This document shows, in pieces, positions 1 to 11,270 of a stretch of 39,328 nt of DNA. The stretch comes from Zygnema cylindricum. Lineage: Eukaryota; Streptophyta; Zygnematophyceae; Zygnematales; Zygnemataceae. The DNA lies in assembly GCA_037447655.1 (NCBI GenBank), contig JBBHKE010000748.1:1-39328 (forward strand). The letters run 5' to 3'. The notes beneath the pieces were generated by a model that worked only from the letters and a program-made list of their open reading frames with translations, was not told where the DNA came from and did no database searches. Numbering within the stretch: the first letter of the stretch is position 1; every line of letters starts with the position of its first letter. Made by a program: the position numbers and the translations under genes.

Positions 1-831
1 GGGACACGTGTTGGCGAAATAACGTATGCAGGTTTTTCGGAGTAGCGCCGACATTCAGCCATACATGTCAAAAAGTTGACGATGCGATTCACATGATCGG
101 ACGAACATGATCTGTCCCGAGTATTCCAAAAATATATGGTACATCTCGACGGTACAATCGTCGATCGAATTTGTTCCAACGGATGCGATTCACCTGGGAC
201 CACAAGAGTGATTCACGAGGGACCACAAGCATGATTCGCGTGGGACAACAAGTGACGAAGCACTCAGGTACTTTGTACTACACGACCACATTCGGCTGGA
301 CTTTAGCGGTTATCGCTGGTTAAGCATTTGGAACGTTTTGTGTACGGTTAGAACGTTTTGTTTACGGTTCAATATCTGTAAATATCTGAATAACATTAGT
401 TTGTAGTTTAGTGTGATAAAAAAATAGTGTTTCATTAATTAGGTTTTTAGAAAATAGTAATTAGGGTTTTGAGGTACAGTAACGTACGGGTAGGATGCTT
501 TGTTGTTAGTCAGGATAATAACCTCACTAACAGTTACCCGAATTAGTGTAGATCAATAGATTCACATTGTGAGTATATAACTTAGTACTTAGCCAATTTT
601 GTAGTATCCAGTTTTGGGAATACGATTTTCTAAGGGCAGTTTTTGGGAAACCTCCAGACATCATATCTTATGGTTTACTTGGTCATTTAGGCTGCAATTT
701 TGGGATTTGTTAGTTAACGTTATTGTGTGACACTGTGGCAAATTTGAAATATATTGGATTTATGAGTCATATTTTGTGTCAGTTCTAAGTTGGCTGTTGA
801 GTAAGTACTTTGATAGTTTCTGCTGTTTTTC
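1..831 (+). repeat. Ty1/copia copy 1: partial 5' LTR plus leader
   Basis: This stretch aligns without a net gap to 5406-6236, an offset of 5405. By eye there are only about a dozen substitutions in the first 320 bases. The window starts inside the LTR: the equivalent 3' LTR begins with TGTTG at 5266, so about 140 bp of the 5' LTR lie to the left. The LTR/leader border cannot be fixed, because both copies carry LTR and leader and no standard initiator-tRNA primer site (TGGTATCAGAGC) is visible. No gene lies here; open frames on the other strand are shadows. Confidence 0.85.
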
Positions 832-3800
832 ATGTCTACTTCCACTACTACTGCTGGTTCTCCGCCTGCAACGGTGGTTGTAGAACAACGGGTTATGGGC
901 CTTTTAACAATAATATCTATCTTCAATGGCCAAAAGTATGCGTACTGGGCGGCGATGGTTGAATCGTCGTTTGAAACTGTTGACTTATTGGGGGTCTTGG
1001 ATGGCTCCCTAGATGAAATAGATGCAACTTGGGCGAAGAAGAATTCAATGGCAAAGAACAATCTAATTCTTTGTATTTCAAAAAATTTGGTCATGTCTCG
1101 ACTAAAAATGAAGAAGGCGAGGGAGATTTGGACACCCCTCAAATCTGCTTTTGAGATAGCGAATGTTCAAGAGGAGCTATTGGTGGATGAAAAATTTGGG
1201 GATACAAATACACGGGGGGAACTATGGTTGAGTATTGTGACAATTTTCGCCTGCTTATTGATGCTCACTCTTCTACTGGGGGGTCATTTACTGAGTTTCA
1301 ACAAGCAGCTTTGCTTATTAGAGGTCTCTCTAGTAACATGAAGGGTGTGTCTGTTCAATTAAAGAGTCATGATAAAGCTAGCTGGTCATTTCAGTTAGCG
1401 TATAATCTTATATTGGAGGAAGAAAGAAATACTAAAATCCTTGAGGGAGAAGGAAAGGTTGAAGCATTTGCAACAGACTTTGACAAAAGAAATCAGTTTA
1501 ATCAGAATAGGAATCAGTTTAACCAGAATCAGAATTAGTTTAATCAAAGGCAGAATAGGCCATCTACTACTACTTCTTTCTATTGTTCTGAGAAGGGTCA
1601 TGGATACAAGTACTGTCCTAAATTGAAGAAGGCTAATGAGACAGGTTTATACACGCCAGGTTGGCATCAGAGCCAGTATCACAGAGGTTTTTCTGGAAAT
1701 CCTTCCCGTGGAAATGCTCTTTTTTCATCTGTTGCAACTGGTACAGACGAGTCTCCCAGCTTCAATGAGCAAGAGGAGGCGGATTTATTTGCTATGGCGG
1801 CTGCCATGGAGGGTCCAAAGGATGCAGGATAGATCATGGACACGGGAGCGTCTGCCCACATGTGTTCGAACAAGGCGACTTTTACGAATCTGCAGCAAAT
1901 ATCTGCAAAGAGTATTTTCTATGCTTGCGGCATGAGTGTTCAAACCTCAGCTCACGGTGATGTATCATTGATGGTAGATGTGGGGGGAAAGTCTGTATAG
2001 AGAACCCTTCACAATGTTTTGTATGTTCCAGATTTTAAGAAAAATCTTTTTTCTACATCATTATTGGAGAGCAAAGGTTTAGAAGTTGTTCTGAAAGGAG
2101 GAAGACAGGTTGTTAGCAAGAAAGGGAAAGTCGCAGTAACATGAACTAGAGATGCCAGCAAAATGTACCGGATGGACATGGCTGAATATAAGGAAAATGA
2201 TGTTCTCTACTCTAGTGTCGAATTTGATAATGAGTTGTGGCATAAGAGATTAGGACACATGAATTATGATAGTCTAAAGAACATGGTGAATTCGGGAAAA
2301 GTTGATGGGGTTTCTCTCACATCTCATCCTATAAAAACATGTGATGGTTGTTCACTTGGCAAGATCCACAAATTGCCATTTCCACAGGAAATAGACCATA
2401 GATCGGAAAAAGTTTTGCAGCTCATCCATTCTGATGTTCTTGGTCATTCACAAGTGGCTTCGGCAGGTGGGGTCCACTATATTGTCACATTTACAAATGA
2501 CTACTCAAGCTACACCAAAGTTTACTTCATGCAAGATAAAAGTGAAGTGTTTACTCACTTGAAACACTACAAAGCGTGGGCGGAAAAGCTTCATGGAGTT
2601 CCAATATTGGCGCTAAGATCGGACAACGGGGGAGAATACATATCGAAGGAATTCGAAGAATTTATCCTTCAGGAAGGTATCATTCAAAATCTTACAGTTC
2701 CATATACACCGCAACAAAATGGTGTTTCTAAGAGATTAAATAGGACAGTGACAGAGAGTGCCCGGTCCATGCTTGTAGATAAAGGGCTAGATTTGAAATT
2801 CTGGGCTAAAGCACTTAACTGTGTTGTTTATATTAAAAATAGAATTACTTCTAGGTCAGTTAGCACTACACCTTATGAACTTTGGACAGGGGAAAAACTT
2901 GATGTTAGTCACTTTAAGATCTTTGGCAGCAAGTGTTTTATTTTAGATACTTCACAGGATAGATGGAAAATGGAGCCTAAAGGCTTACCTGGGATTTTCA
3001 TGGGGTATGATGATAATGCGAAAGGATATAGAGTTTTTGTACTTGAGGAACAAAAAGTGATTGCTTCTAGAAATATCCAAATTAAAGATGAAAAGGATTC
3101 GGTTGACCTGTTTAAAGTGCCCGATCAACCGACAAAAAAAAATCAACAATATGTCATTTTTCACCATACGCAGCGAGTCTCATTTCCACCGGCAAGTGGG
3201 ACACCTCTTCCATCAAGTTCTGTTATATTTCCTTGAAATCCAGGATTTGGCATGTCCCACACTTGGGAAAATTGAGCCGGCCAGGGTTCGACCTTGGGAC
3301 CTTTCACTTCAGCTGCGAACGCACTACCACTATGCCACCAGCTCGATGTTGAGACTGGCGGGTCCGTACCCATTTCTTACGGGCGGCTCAAGTATGGATA
3401 TTTCCATATTCTACCCCGTATTGGACCGGGTTCACGTGCCAATCCAACAAGTTTCTATGGTACCTTTACAGGATGCTTCACCACAAGCTACACCTCAGGT
3501 GGAAGGAACTACTACACATTCTGTACCAAATCAAGTTACGGTTCAAACTAAACAACGAAATCAGAGGTTGCCGACAATCTTAGCCTCATAATTTCCGGGG
3601 GGAAAGAGATCTAGCAGCCGTTTACAAGCAAGCTCTCACTTTGTTTTTTCTGCAGCTACAAATGAGCCTCTAACGATCCAAGAGGCCTTCTCATTACCTG
3701 AGAGAAATCAGTGGATCGAGGCGGCAAACGATGAAATGAAGTCCATTATGGAGGCACAGACATGGGAGCTGGTGGATCTTCCTCCGGGTAGGAAAGCTAT

Positions 3801-5242
3801 CGGTAGCAAATGGGTATTCAAGGTGAAGCTGAACACGGACAACACCATCGAAAGGTATAAGGCCAGACTAGTGGCCAAGGGATATTATCAAAAAGAAGGT
3901 ATTGACTTTGAAGAAACCTTCTCCCCTGTTTTCAGATTTCCCACTGTCAGAATTTTGCTAAGTCTAGCGGCTATAGAGAATATGGAAATACAACAAATGG
4001 ATGTTAAAACTACTTTCTTGCATGGAGAGTTAGAAGAAACCATTTATATGAAACAACTTGAAATGTACGTTGAAAAGGGAAAGGAAGAATTAGTGTGTAA
4101 ATTGATGAAATCTTTGTATGGGCTAAAACAAGCACCGCGTCAGTGAAATCTGAAGTTAGATGAGTTTTTCACTGGGCTTGGTTTTAAAAGAATTAGCGCA
4201 GATCATTCTATATATGTTCTACAAGGAGAGGATGGGGTAATTTACATTGCTGTATATGTGGATGATCTATTATTAATAAGTAAATCAATGGATGAAATAA
4301 ACCGCATCAAAGCGACTTTAAGGTCTAGGTTTGTGATGAAGGACCTCGGTGAGGCCAAATACATCCAAGGAATACAGGTAGAAAGAGACAGAAACAAGAG
4401 GCTGATTATGTTGACTCATAAAGAAGCAATAGGTAACATGCTAGAAAGATTTGAAATGAAAGATGTGAAAGGATCCGTAACTCCCATGGAATTCAGGCAG
4501 AAATTGGAAGGAATTGATACAGATTCAGGCATAATTGTTGGTGAGAGTCTAGAGACAGGGGAGGAAGAGTTTATGGCTTCAAAGCCATATAGACAAGTAG
4601 TTAGAAGTCTTATATATTTTATAAATTGTACGAGACCCGACATTGCAGCAGCTGTGGGAGTCTTGAGTAGAATTATGCAAAATCCTAAAAGGGCAGACTG
4701 GGAACCAACAAAAAGGGTGTTGAGATATCTTGCAGGTACTCGAAATCTCAAGCTTGTTCTCGGAGGAGGAGAGGTGAAAATCCAGACGTGGAGCGATGCT
4801 AGGCTATGGGGACATGCCAAGCCGGAAATCTACGATAGGCTTCGTTCTGAAGATTGGAGATGGAACTTGCTGTTAGAGTAGCAAATTTCAAAAGGTTACA
4901 GCTCAATCCACAATGGAGTCAGAATATATGGCAGCAACTTTCGCCCTCAAAGAGCTCCTATGGGTCAAGTCCATTTTACACGAACTTGGGTATATGCAAA
5001 ATGGCCCTCAAGCTATCTGGCGTGACAACTAAGCTGCCATAACAATTACCTTTAACCCCAGCCATCACTTTAAGAGAAAACACATGGATGTTAGACTTCA
5101 CTTTGTTAGAGAAAAAATACTTGTAAAAGTCGTTAAATTGTGTTATTTACCAGATGAGAAGATGGTGGCTAACATGTTAACAAAATCCCTTCTTGCTCTT
5201 AAGTTACAGTTTTGCAGAGATGTTATTGGACTAAGTGAGTAA
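832..5242 (+). pseudogene. Ty1/copia gag-pol polyprotein, decayed
   Basis: Domain order is that of Ty1/copia. Gag (832-1540) is frameshifted near 1200-1225. A zinc knuckle (about 1580-1612) has its first Cys replaced by Ser. The protease motif DTGASAHMC lies near 1838. A GAG pre-integrase HHCC domain (about 2230-2370) is followed by integrase with HSD and SDNGGEY, and then RT with YVDD near 4255 and a degraded RNase H. In-frame stops fall at 1536, 1830, 1998, 2142 and 4144; the 1830 and 4144 stops sit where a Trp is expected. The DD35E glutamate of integrase is Lys (NGVSKR). A SINE-like insert and further frameshifts separate integrase from RT and disrupt RNase H. The C-terminal copia tail (DVIGLSE) ends at 5242. 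The element cannot be autonomous. Confidence 0.95.
3270..3345 (-). mobile_element. tRNA-derived SINE head inside copia pol
   Basis: Read on the minus strand, a pol III A-box-like stretch (TGGCATAGTGGTAGTGCG, about 3322-3339) is followed at normal spacing by a B-box-like GGTCGAACCC (about 3282-3292). It sits between the integrase and RT parts of the copia pseudogene, where foreign sequence runs from about 3180 to 3430. No cloverleaf with an acceptor stem is evident, so a SINE is likelier than a tRNA gene. Target duplications and the SINE 3' end were not found. Confidence 0.5.
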
Positions 5243-5265
5243 CTGAGTCTAAATATTTACGGGAG

Positions 5266-6236
5266 TGTTGTAATTTATAAATCTTTATTTCAGTCAATAG
5301 GGGTAAAAATAACTTAGGATATTTTTCCTAGTAGTCTACTGTAATACTTACCTTAATTAGTGTTACAGTAGCAAAAGGTACAGTAGAGTGTATCGTACTT
5401 TTGCAGGGACACGTGTTGGCGAAATAACGTATGCAGGTTTTTCGGAGTAGCGCCGACATTCAGCCATACATGTCAAAAAGTTGACGATGCGATTCACATG
5501 ATCGGACGAACATGATCTGTCCCGAGTATTCCGAAAACATATGGTACAGCTCGACGGTACAATCGTCGATCGAATTTGTTCCAACGGACGCGATTCACCT
5601 GGGACCACAAGCATGATTCACGAGAGACCACAAGCATGATTCGCGTGGGACAACAAGTGACGAAGCACTCAGGTACTTCGTACTACACGACCACATTCGG
5701 CAGGACTTTAACGGTTACCGCTGACTAAGCATTTGGAACGTTTTGTGTACGGTTAGAACGTTTTGTGTACGGTTTAATGTCTGCAAATATCTGAATAACT
5801 TTAGTTTGTAGTTTAGTGTGATAAAAAGATAGTGTTCCATTAATCAGGTTTTCAGAAAATAGTAATTAGGGTTTTTGAGGTACAGTAACGTACGCGTAGG
5901 ATGCTTTGTCGTTAGTCAATATAATAACCGTAGTAACGGTTACCCAAACTAGTGTAGATAAGTAGATACACACTGTGAGTATATAACTTAGGACTGAGCC
6001 AATTTTGTAGTATCCAGTTTTGGGAATATGATTTTCTATGGGCAGTTTTTGGGAAACTTCTAGACATCATATCTTATGGTTTACTCAGTCATTTGTGCTG
6101 AATTTTAAAAATTGTCAGTTTATTGTATTTTGTATCAATGTGGCTAATTTGAAGCATATTGGATTAACGAGTCATATTTTGTGTCAGTTCTAAGTTGGCT
6201 GTTGAGTAGGTACTTTGATAGTTTCTGTTGTTTTTC
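5266..6236 (+). repeat. Shared copia LTR plus leader of copy 2
   Basis: The LTR starts TGTTGTAATT at 5266, just after a weak polypurine stretch (ACGGGAG). From 5406 it matches window base 1 onward. It continues directly into leader sequence matching 500-831 of copy 1 and then into a second gag start. It is therefore both the 3' LTR of copy 1 and the 5' LTR of a truncated second copy, an LTR-internal-LTR-internal arrangement. Confidence 0.85.
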
Positions 6237-6293
6237 ATGTCTACTTCCACTACTGCTGCTGGTTCTCCGCCTGCAACAGTGGTTGTAGAACAA
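6237..6293 (+). pseudogene. Truncated gag start of copia copy 2
   Basis: The first 19 codons match the gag start at 832-888 almost exactly ([15 protein letters not shown]). Homology stops abruptly after GTAGAACAA, where a (TATATG)n microsatellite begins. The rest of this second gag-pol is absent. Confidence 0.85.
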
Positions 6294-6390
6294 TATGTAT
6301 ATGTGTGTATGTATATGAATATGTATATGTATATGTGTATGTATATGTATATGTACATGAGTATGTATATGTATATGTATATGTATATCA

Positions 6391-6431
<41 letters not shown>

Positions 6432-6543
6432 AGTATGTGTATGTTTATATATATGTATATGAGTGTGTATATATGTATATGCATATGTATATAAGTATGT
6501 ATATGTATATGAGTATGTATATGTATATATGTATATGTTTATG
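6294..6543 (+). repeat. (TATATG)n imperfect microsatellite
   Basis: About 250 bp of TATATG/TATGTA-type hexamers with scattered interruptions. It replaces the body of copia copy 2. Long open frames across it (repeating Tyr/Met/Val or His/Ile) are artefacts of the repeat. Confidence 0.95.
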
Positions 6544-6606
6544 TTGGAATTCAAGTATTTTCTTGGTCTAGAGATTGCAAAATCAAAAGCAAATAGAAGA
6601 TATTGA
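6544..6606 (+). pseudogene. Fragment of another copia RT
   Basis: Immediately after the microsatellite, about 20 codons read FKYFLGLEIAKSK. This resembles the conserved KYFLGxE-A-S segment downstream of the YVDD motif in Ty1/copia reverse transcriptases. The equivalent segment in the 832-5242 element reads AKYIQGIQVERDR, so this comes from a different copia lineage. It stops at TGA near 6604. Confidence 0.55.
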
Positions 6607-6649
6607 CAGCATGCCTCTAACTCCTCACTCAAGTCCCCACACTTGTCGC

Positions 6650-6850
6650 AGTCACTGAAGATTGGAGGAGGAGTTAGTTATGGCTGGATGTGCTGTCCAA
6701 AGAGAGACAGGCAGTAGTTTCATTGTGTTTTCTAAAAGGGAGCTTGACGAAGTCATGAAGACTGGAGGAGGAGTTAGCCATGGCTGCCTGTGCTTTCCAA
6801 AGAGAGACAGGCTGTAGTTTCATTGGGTTTTCTTAAAGGGAGCTTGACGA
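6650..6850 (+). repeat. Two-copy 100-bp tandem duplication
   Basis: A unit containing GGAGGAGTTAG, CCAAAGAGAGACAGGC and GGGAGCTTGACGAAG is present twice with a period of 100 bp (compare 6661 with 6761). The copies differ at about ten positions. On the minus strand it lies directly downstream of a tRNA-like head, so it may be a duplicated SINE body. Confidence 0.85.
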
Positions 6851-6912
6851 AGCCAGGATTTGATCTTGGTAACTACTGTACGTCAATTTCGCAGTAGCCG
6901 GTTACCTTATCT
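6851..6912 (-). mobile_element. Possible tRNA-derived SINE head
   Basis: On the minus strand, GGTAACCGGCTACTGCG (about 6889-6905) resembles a weak A box. AGATCAAATCCTGG (about 6853-6866) resembles a B box. Both are degenerate. The arrangement and the 3' neighbour (the duplicated 100-bp body) suggest an old SINE. Confidence 0.35.
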
Positions 6913-7365
6913 TAATAGTCTAGGTCAAGCGTTGGAGTATATGGGGAATGATAGTTATATAAATAGTTACATTTACACTAATTCATTTAACGGGAACTAT
7001 ATACATAATGCATAGAAACAGTTGTGTAAAGTACAAGGTACGGTACGGTTACGAAATAAATACCACGCATTTTGATTGACATCGGAAAAAATACCGCGCA
7101 AGTATTTATGACGGCTACGATTGAAATCCGGATTTGATCGGACGGCCACGAAGGATGCCGAGATCGTGGAATAGGATTTTGGCGGTTTGCGATCACCGCC
7201 ACATCGAATGACACGTGGAAAAACCACATTGGATTGCGGAAACTCCGGGGATTACGGAAACGAATCCGGATATGACATGTGTCAACATTTTGGCCATGTC
7301 GTACGATGGCCGTACATAAAGTACACCAGCACCTGTACTTTTTTGTACAACACAGTATTTTAATT
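6913..7365. other. Non-coding stretch, nothing recognised
   Basis: No conserved coding sequence is seen. Short open frames on the minus strand (6987-7229) show no family resemblance and lack codon-level signs of a gene. The sequence has scattered GTAC-rich words but no defined repeat. Confidence 0.6.
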
Positions 7366-7440
7366 GGTGCCGTAGTTCAGTAGATAGAGTTTTAGAGGGA
7401 GATAGGACTTAGAAAAAATTGGTAGATAGGACCCTCTCGG
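7366..7440 (+). mobile_element. Possible SINE head (tRNA-like A box)
   Basis: GGTGCCGTAGTTCAGTAGATAGAGT at 7366-7390 closely resembles the 5' end and D-arm of a plant tRNA, with an A box TAGTTCAGTAGATAG. No clear B box follows at the usual distance, so it is either a decayed SINE or a tRNA fragment. Confidence 0.35.
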
Positions 7441-7830
7441 TGAGAGAGCTTCTTTACAAAAGGTCATCTTTGACCATTCATAACAATCAATTTACTTGAC
7501 CATTTTCAGTGATTCTTTTTGCTGCCAACTCAAAGGAGTCCAGGCTACACAGGGGTGTAGTTGGTCAGAGTTTTTGCCTGCCATGGTGGCTGCATTTCTA
7601 AGGGAAAGTCAAAGTGGGTGAATGTGTCCAAAACTCATATTCTAACTTTACATTCTTTGGTGGAACTGAGCACACAGAAAGTCTTATTTCACAGGGGTGA
7701 AGCTATAATGGGTTTGTGATTGTCAAGGAGTCAGTCATTTGGGTTTATATCAACTTGGAGTTGGCACTATCTAGATAAGCTTCTTTTGGAACTGCAATTT
7801 CTGTGGGCAATGGAGCACACAGAGTTTCAG
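7441..7830. other. Non-coding stretch, nothing recognised
   Basis: No conserved gene is visible. A short motif resembling GGAACTGAGCACACAGA occurs near 7661 and again, diverged, near 7808. This hints at an internal degenerate repeat, possibly the body of the SINE-like element to the left. Confidence 0.5.
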
Positions 7831-7898
7831 TATATGTATATGTATATATGTATATATGTATATGCATATGTATATGTATATGTATATGTATGTGTATG

Positions 7899-7933
<35 letters not shown>

Positions 7934-8065
7934 GTGTATATGTATGTGTATATGTTTCTGTATATGTATATATGTATGCGTGTGTATATATATATGTGTG
8001 TATACATATGTGTGAATGTTTATGTGTGTATATATATGGGTGTATATATGTGTGTGTATATATAT
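7831..8065 (+). repeat. (TATATG)n/(TG)n microsatellite abutting a retroelement
   Basis: About 235 bp of TATATG, TATGTG and TATATA words. It ends in TATATATAAAAAAAGG, where the 3' end of the minus-strand non-LTR element begins. It is the same repeat type as 6294-6543. Open frames across it are repeat artefacts. Confidence 0.95.
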
Positions 8066-11000
8066 ATAAAAAAAGGGGCCGAATTTATTTTAAAAGCGCG
8101 ATAGTAAACCATCTGAACCATAGGAACAAAAGGAAGTAGCATTGCTAAAACTGAAAAAAACCACAGGACGAGGGAATAAACAAAAAGGAAAATCAAGGCA
8201 AAACCGATGAAAATACAAAAGAATGGCAAGGAAAGCGAAAACAGCCAAAAAAGCAAAACCCCGCAAAGAAAACATCAAAGGAAAAAACTAACACGCAACA
8301 AAACAAACCCCCAACATATCTAAAAATCTATGGAAAGCAACCACATAAGACCTTGAATCCTGGAGGAGCATGAGGAGGAAGTTTCGAAACACGCCGTTGA
8401 TCTATAACGGCAATAGATGATTGAACTAATATAGAAGCGAACACGCGTTGTGGGGCCACGGGCACACGTTGACGAAAAAATGAAGTAAGGACTGAAACAG
8501 ATGGGCTCCTAAGTCCCCGCCTCTCGAACAAGCACCGACCACAAGTACGGAAAAACTCATCCAAAGCCACACCCAAACAACCAAATATCTTGACCCCCAT
8601 CAAAATGAAGCCATCCATAACGTCGCAACAGGCATAATCACGCTCCTTATTTTTTACCGCGTCACAGGCGGCCACTTCCACATGTCGAGCTGTTTGGTTG
8701 ACGACTGAAGTTGAGGTAGGGTTCACCAAAACAATGTCAGCAAATGTACGACAAGCACCATCAAGTAATACAAGGTCAATCCGATGCGAAGGAATAATGT
8801 GATAGACCTCACAACGAACACAAAAATCCCCCCTCTGAAGCGTTGTAGCGATGGTGTCTTGAATCGTGTCGTGCGCCTTAATCAGCTCGCCCCCGTGGGA
8901 GCAACGAAGTAAATGGACCCTGTCGGGCCCAAGAACGTGGCCACAGGAGCTAACAAGTGAGCCAAGCAAAGGTGGGCGAGGGAGGCCAAGCCGAAACATA
9001 AGGGTCGTTGGAAATGAGTCGGGTTGAAACAAAGAGTGGATAAGATAGGGATAGCCAATAGCCAAGCTCCAGAGCTAGGTCCGCCACACGACATGAAGCG
9101 TGCACGCGAAGAATCACAAGGAAGTGCCTCGAGAAACTTGGATTTAATAGCGGCAACAACCCGATCACAAATGGATTCCTGAACACGCACAACTGATGTC
9201 GTAACAAGAGTGGAAAAAACCGGCATGTCCTTGATAGCAACCGGATTAAGAGAACGTGATACATCCAAAAAGGACCATTGGAAGGCGAGCTCACCATCTG
9301 AAACACGCGGAACCACGACCGCAAGAATAGGAATGTCCCCGGCCAGAAAACCAGAGACAATAGTGGAAGCAACAAGGCACCAACTTCCCAAATAGGCGGG
9401 AGCAACATGCGCCGTCGACAGTAAACCGAAACCACCAGCCAAGACAGGAAGAGAGAGGCTTAGATGCGTGTCGCGGGCTTAGACTCGCGATCAAAAGTTC
9501 CACGGCCCAATAAAGTGTGGAGGACATCCATAAAGCGATCATCGAAAGCAAAAATCGAGGACACAAAGGATGGGGTGGGAGGGGAAGTGTGTGTAAGGTT
9601 GGAGGGCCGGTGGGGGAAACACCGAGTCAAAAGAGCTCAAGTCACCTGGGGATCAGAAAGGTGAGGAAGGTCCTCCACGTGGGACAAATTTGTCTAAAGA
9701 GCGAAATCGAGGAATTTCGTGACATATGGATCAGAACCAAGCAGGCAACCCACACACGAATGCCTTCGGAAAAAGGAGCCTGCAAACCAGGAGGGGGAGA
9801 GAAAGGTGGGGGAATAGGACATATGGACCAAACAACACACTTAGAGGGCTGGACCGGAAGATTGAGTTCTGCCCAGCGAGCCTTGAAAAAGTTGTAGGCC
9901 GGTATAACTTGATGTTATAGGACCAATAATGTGTGTGTCATCCGCAACAAAAGGGAAAAGGCAAGAAGGGTAAGCACTTGCGGAAGCTCGGAGAGCGCGG
10001 TAATGGGCTAGGGCAAACAAAGGGCCCCTAAAAGGATCGCCCTGACGAGTGCCAGTCGTGGAGGAAAGTGGACCCAAATCATCATCAGTGGAGAAAGAGA
10101 GGCTAAAGTTCTCACAAAAGGAAATATCTGGACAATCGGGGAAGGTGGAGCCATAAGCTCCGAAAAAATGGCATTCTGATCCACTGTATTAAAGGCATTA
10201 GAAACATCCACCGAGAGGACTAACCAATCCGGATGGGCATCTAACAAAGCCCAGATCTCGTGGACCACGGCCTCACAACCACCTCGGGTTGCCACTCCTT
10301 ACAAATGAGGAGAGAAATAATCATAGAAAGCGGGATGGAGCTGGATGCAGATTGCACGGGCCACCAATCGGTACAATACCTCGCCCACTGCAATAAGACA
10401 TATTCCCTTATTGGGTTTGGTGACAGCCACGAGGCGGGAGGCTGTGAGGAGATAGCAAACACGAGAAGGGACAGTGCCAGCCGCAATAAAGGAACATACT
10501 AGAAAAAACATATCAAAGCCCCGAGCACCAGATTCCAGAGGCAAAACGTCGCGAAATAACTCATAAACAGTGCCCGAAGGACCCCTACTGAAAGATGTGG
10601 AGAAGTCGTAAGGGCTTTAATTAAAGAGTCTCGATCCAAGAGAAAACACTTTGTCGGCTTGAAGTTGTGAATAAAGCGGGACTCAGGGGTAGGAGCTGGC
10701 GGATGAATAGCTGGGAGAATCTCAACACTCGTAGCAGACCGAGGAGCAGGATAAAATGGCTGGAGGGCCCGAACCGCTCGAGAGAGCCCACTAACTCGGC
10801 CCAAATGTACCGCACGACGATAGGAGGATGGCACATCTGAAGTCCGAGATGTACGACGTGGTGTGAAAGTAACACTCGCAACTCGATCCTCGTGCTCGGC
10901 ATGAAGGGCTCGCCAATCGCCTCGAAGGAATCGTCAACATATGCCATAGTTTCTCGGGCCGCGCTACCACCGCCACAGCCAGGTAAGACTAGAACCCAAA

Positions 11001-11112
11001 GTGAGAACATGAAAAGGAGGTGCCAAGGTCCAACATCCGCGAGATCCGAATAAATACGGGACAAAGGAAGGTGGAGGGCGTCTTGTACGATAATTCGCAC
11101 AGCCATCGAAAT
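8066..11112 (-). pseudogene. Non-LTR-type retroelement, frameshifted
   Basis: Read from 11112 downward, pieces in several frames fit one reverse-transcriptase polyprotein. There is an upstream region (about 11100-10560). A segment PNKGICLIAVGEVLYRLVAR (about 10360-10420) is followed by VDVSNAFNTVD (about 10200-10230) and GTRQGDPFRGPLFA (about 10010-10050). A VADDTHIIGP box (about 9925-9950) corresponds to the YADD catalytic site. The C-terminal part (about 8930-8700) has a Cys/His cluster (LRCSHGGELIKAHD) followed by RIDLV and FADIVLVNP. This resembles the zinc motif plus PD-(D/E)xK-like nuclease tail of RT proteins found in seed-free plants and many invertebrates. Multiple frameshifts and stops make it inactive. 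The coding part ends near 8328, and a 3' tail reaches the microsatellite at 8065. That the tail is a nuclease is inference. Confidence 0.75.
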
Positions 11113-11113
11113 C

Positions 11114-11270
<157 letters not shown>

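Noticed and set aside
6144-6632. His/Ile/Tyr-rich frames on both strands
   Set aside because: They are translations of (TATATG)n with flanking copia sequence.
7366-7440. A functional tRNA gene
   Set aside because: Only the 5' end and D-arm are tRNA-like; there is no T-arm or acceptor stem partner.
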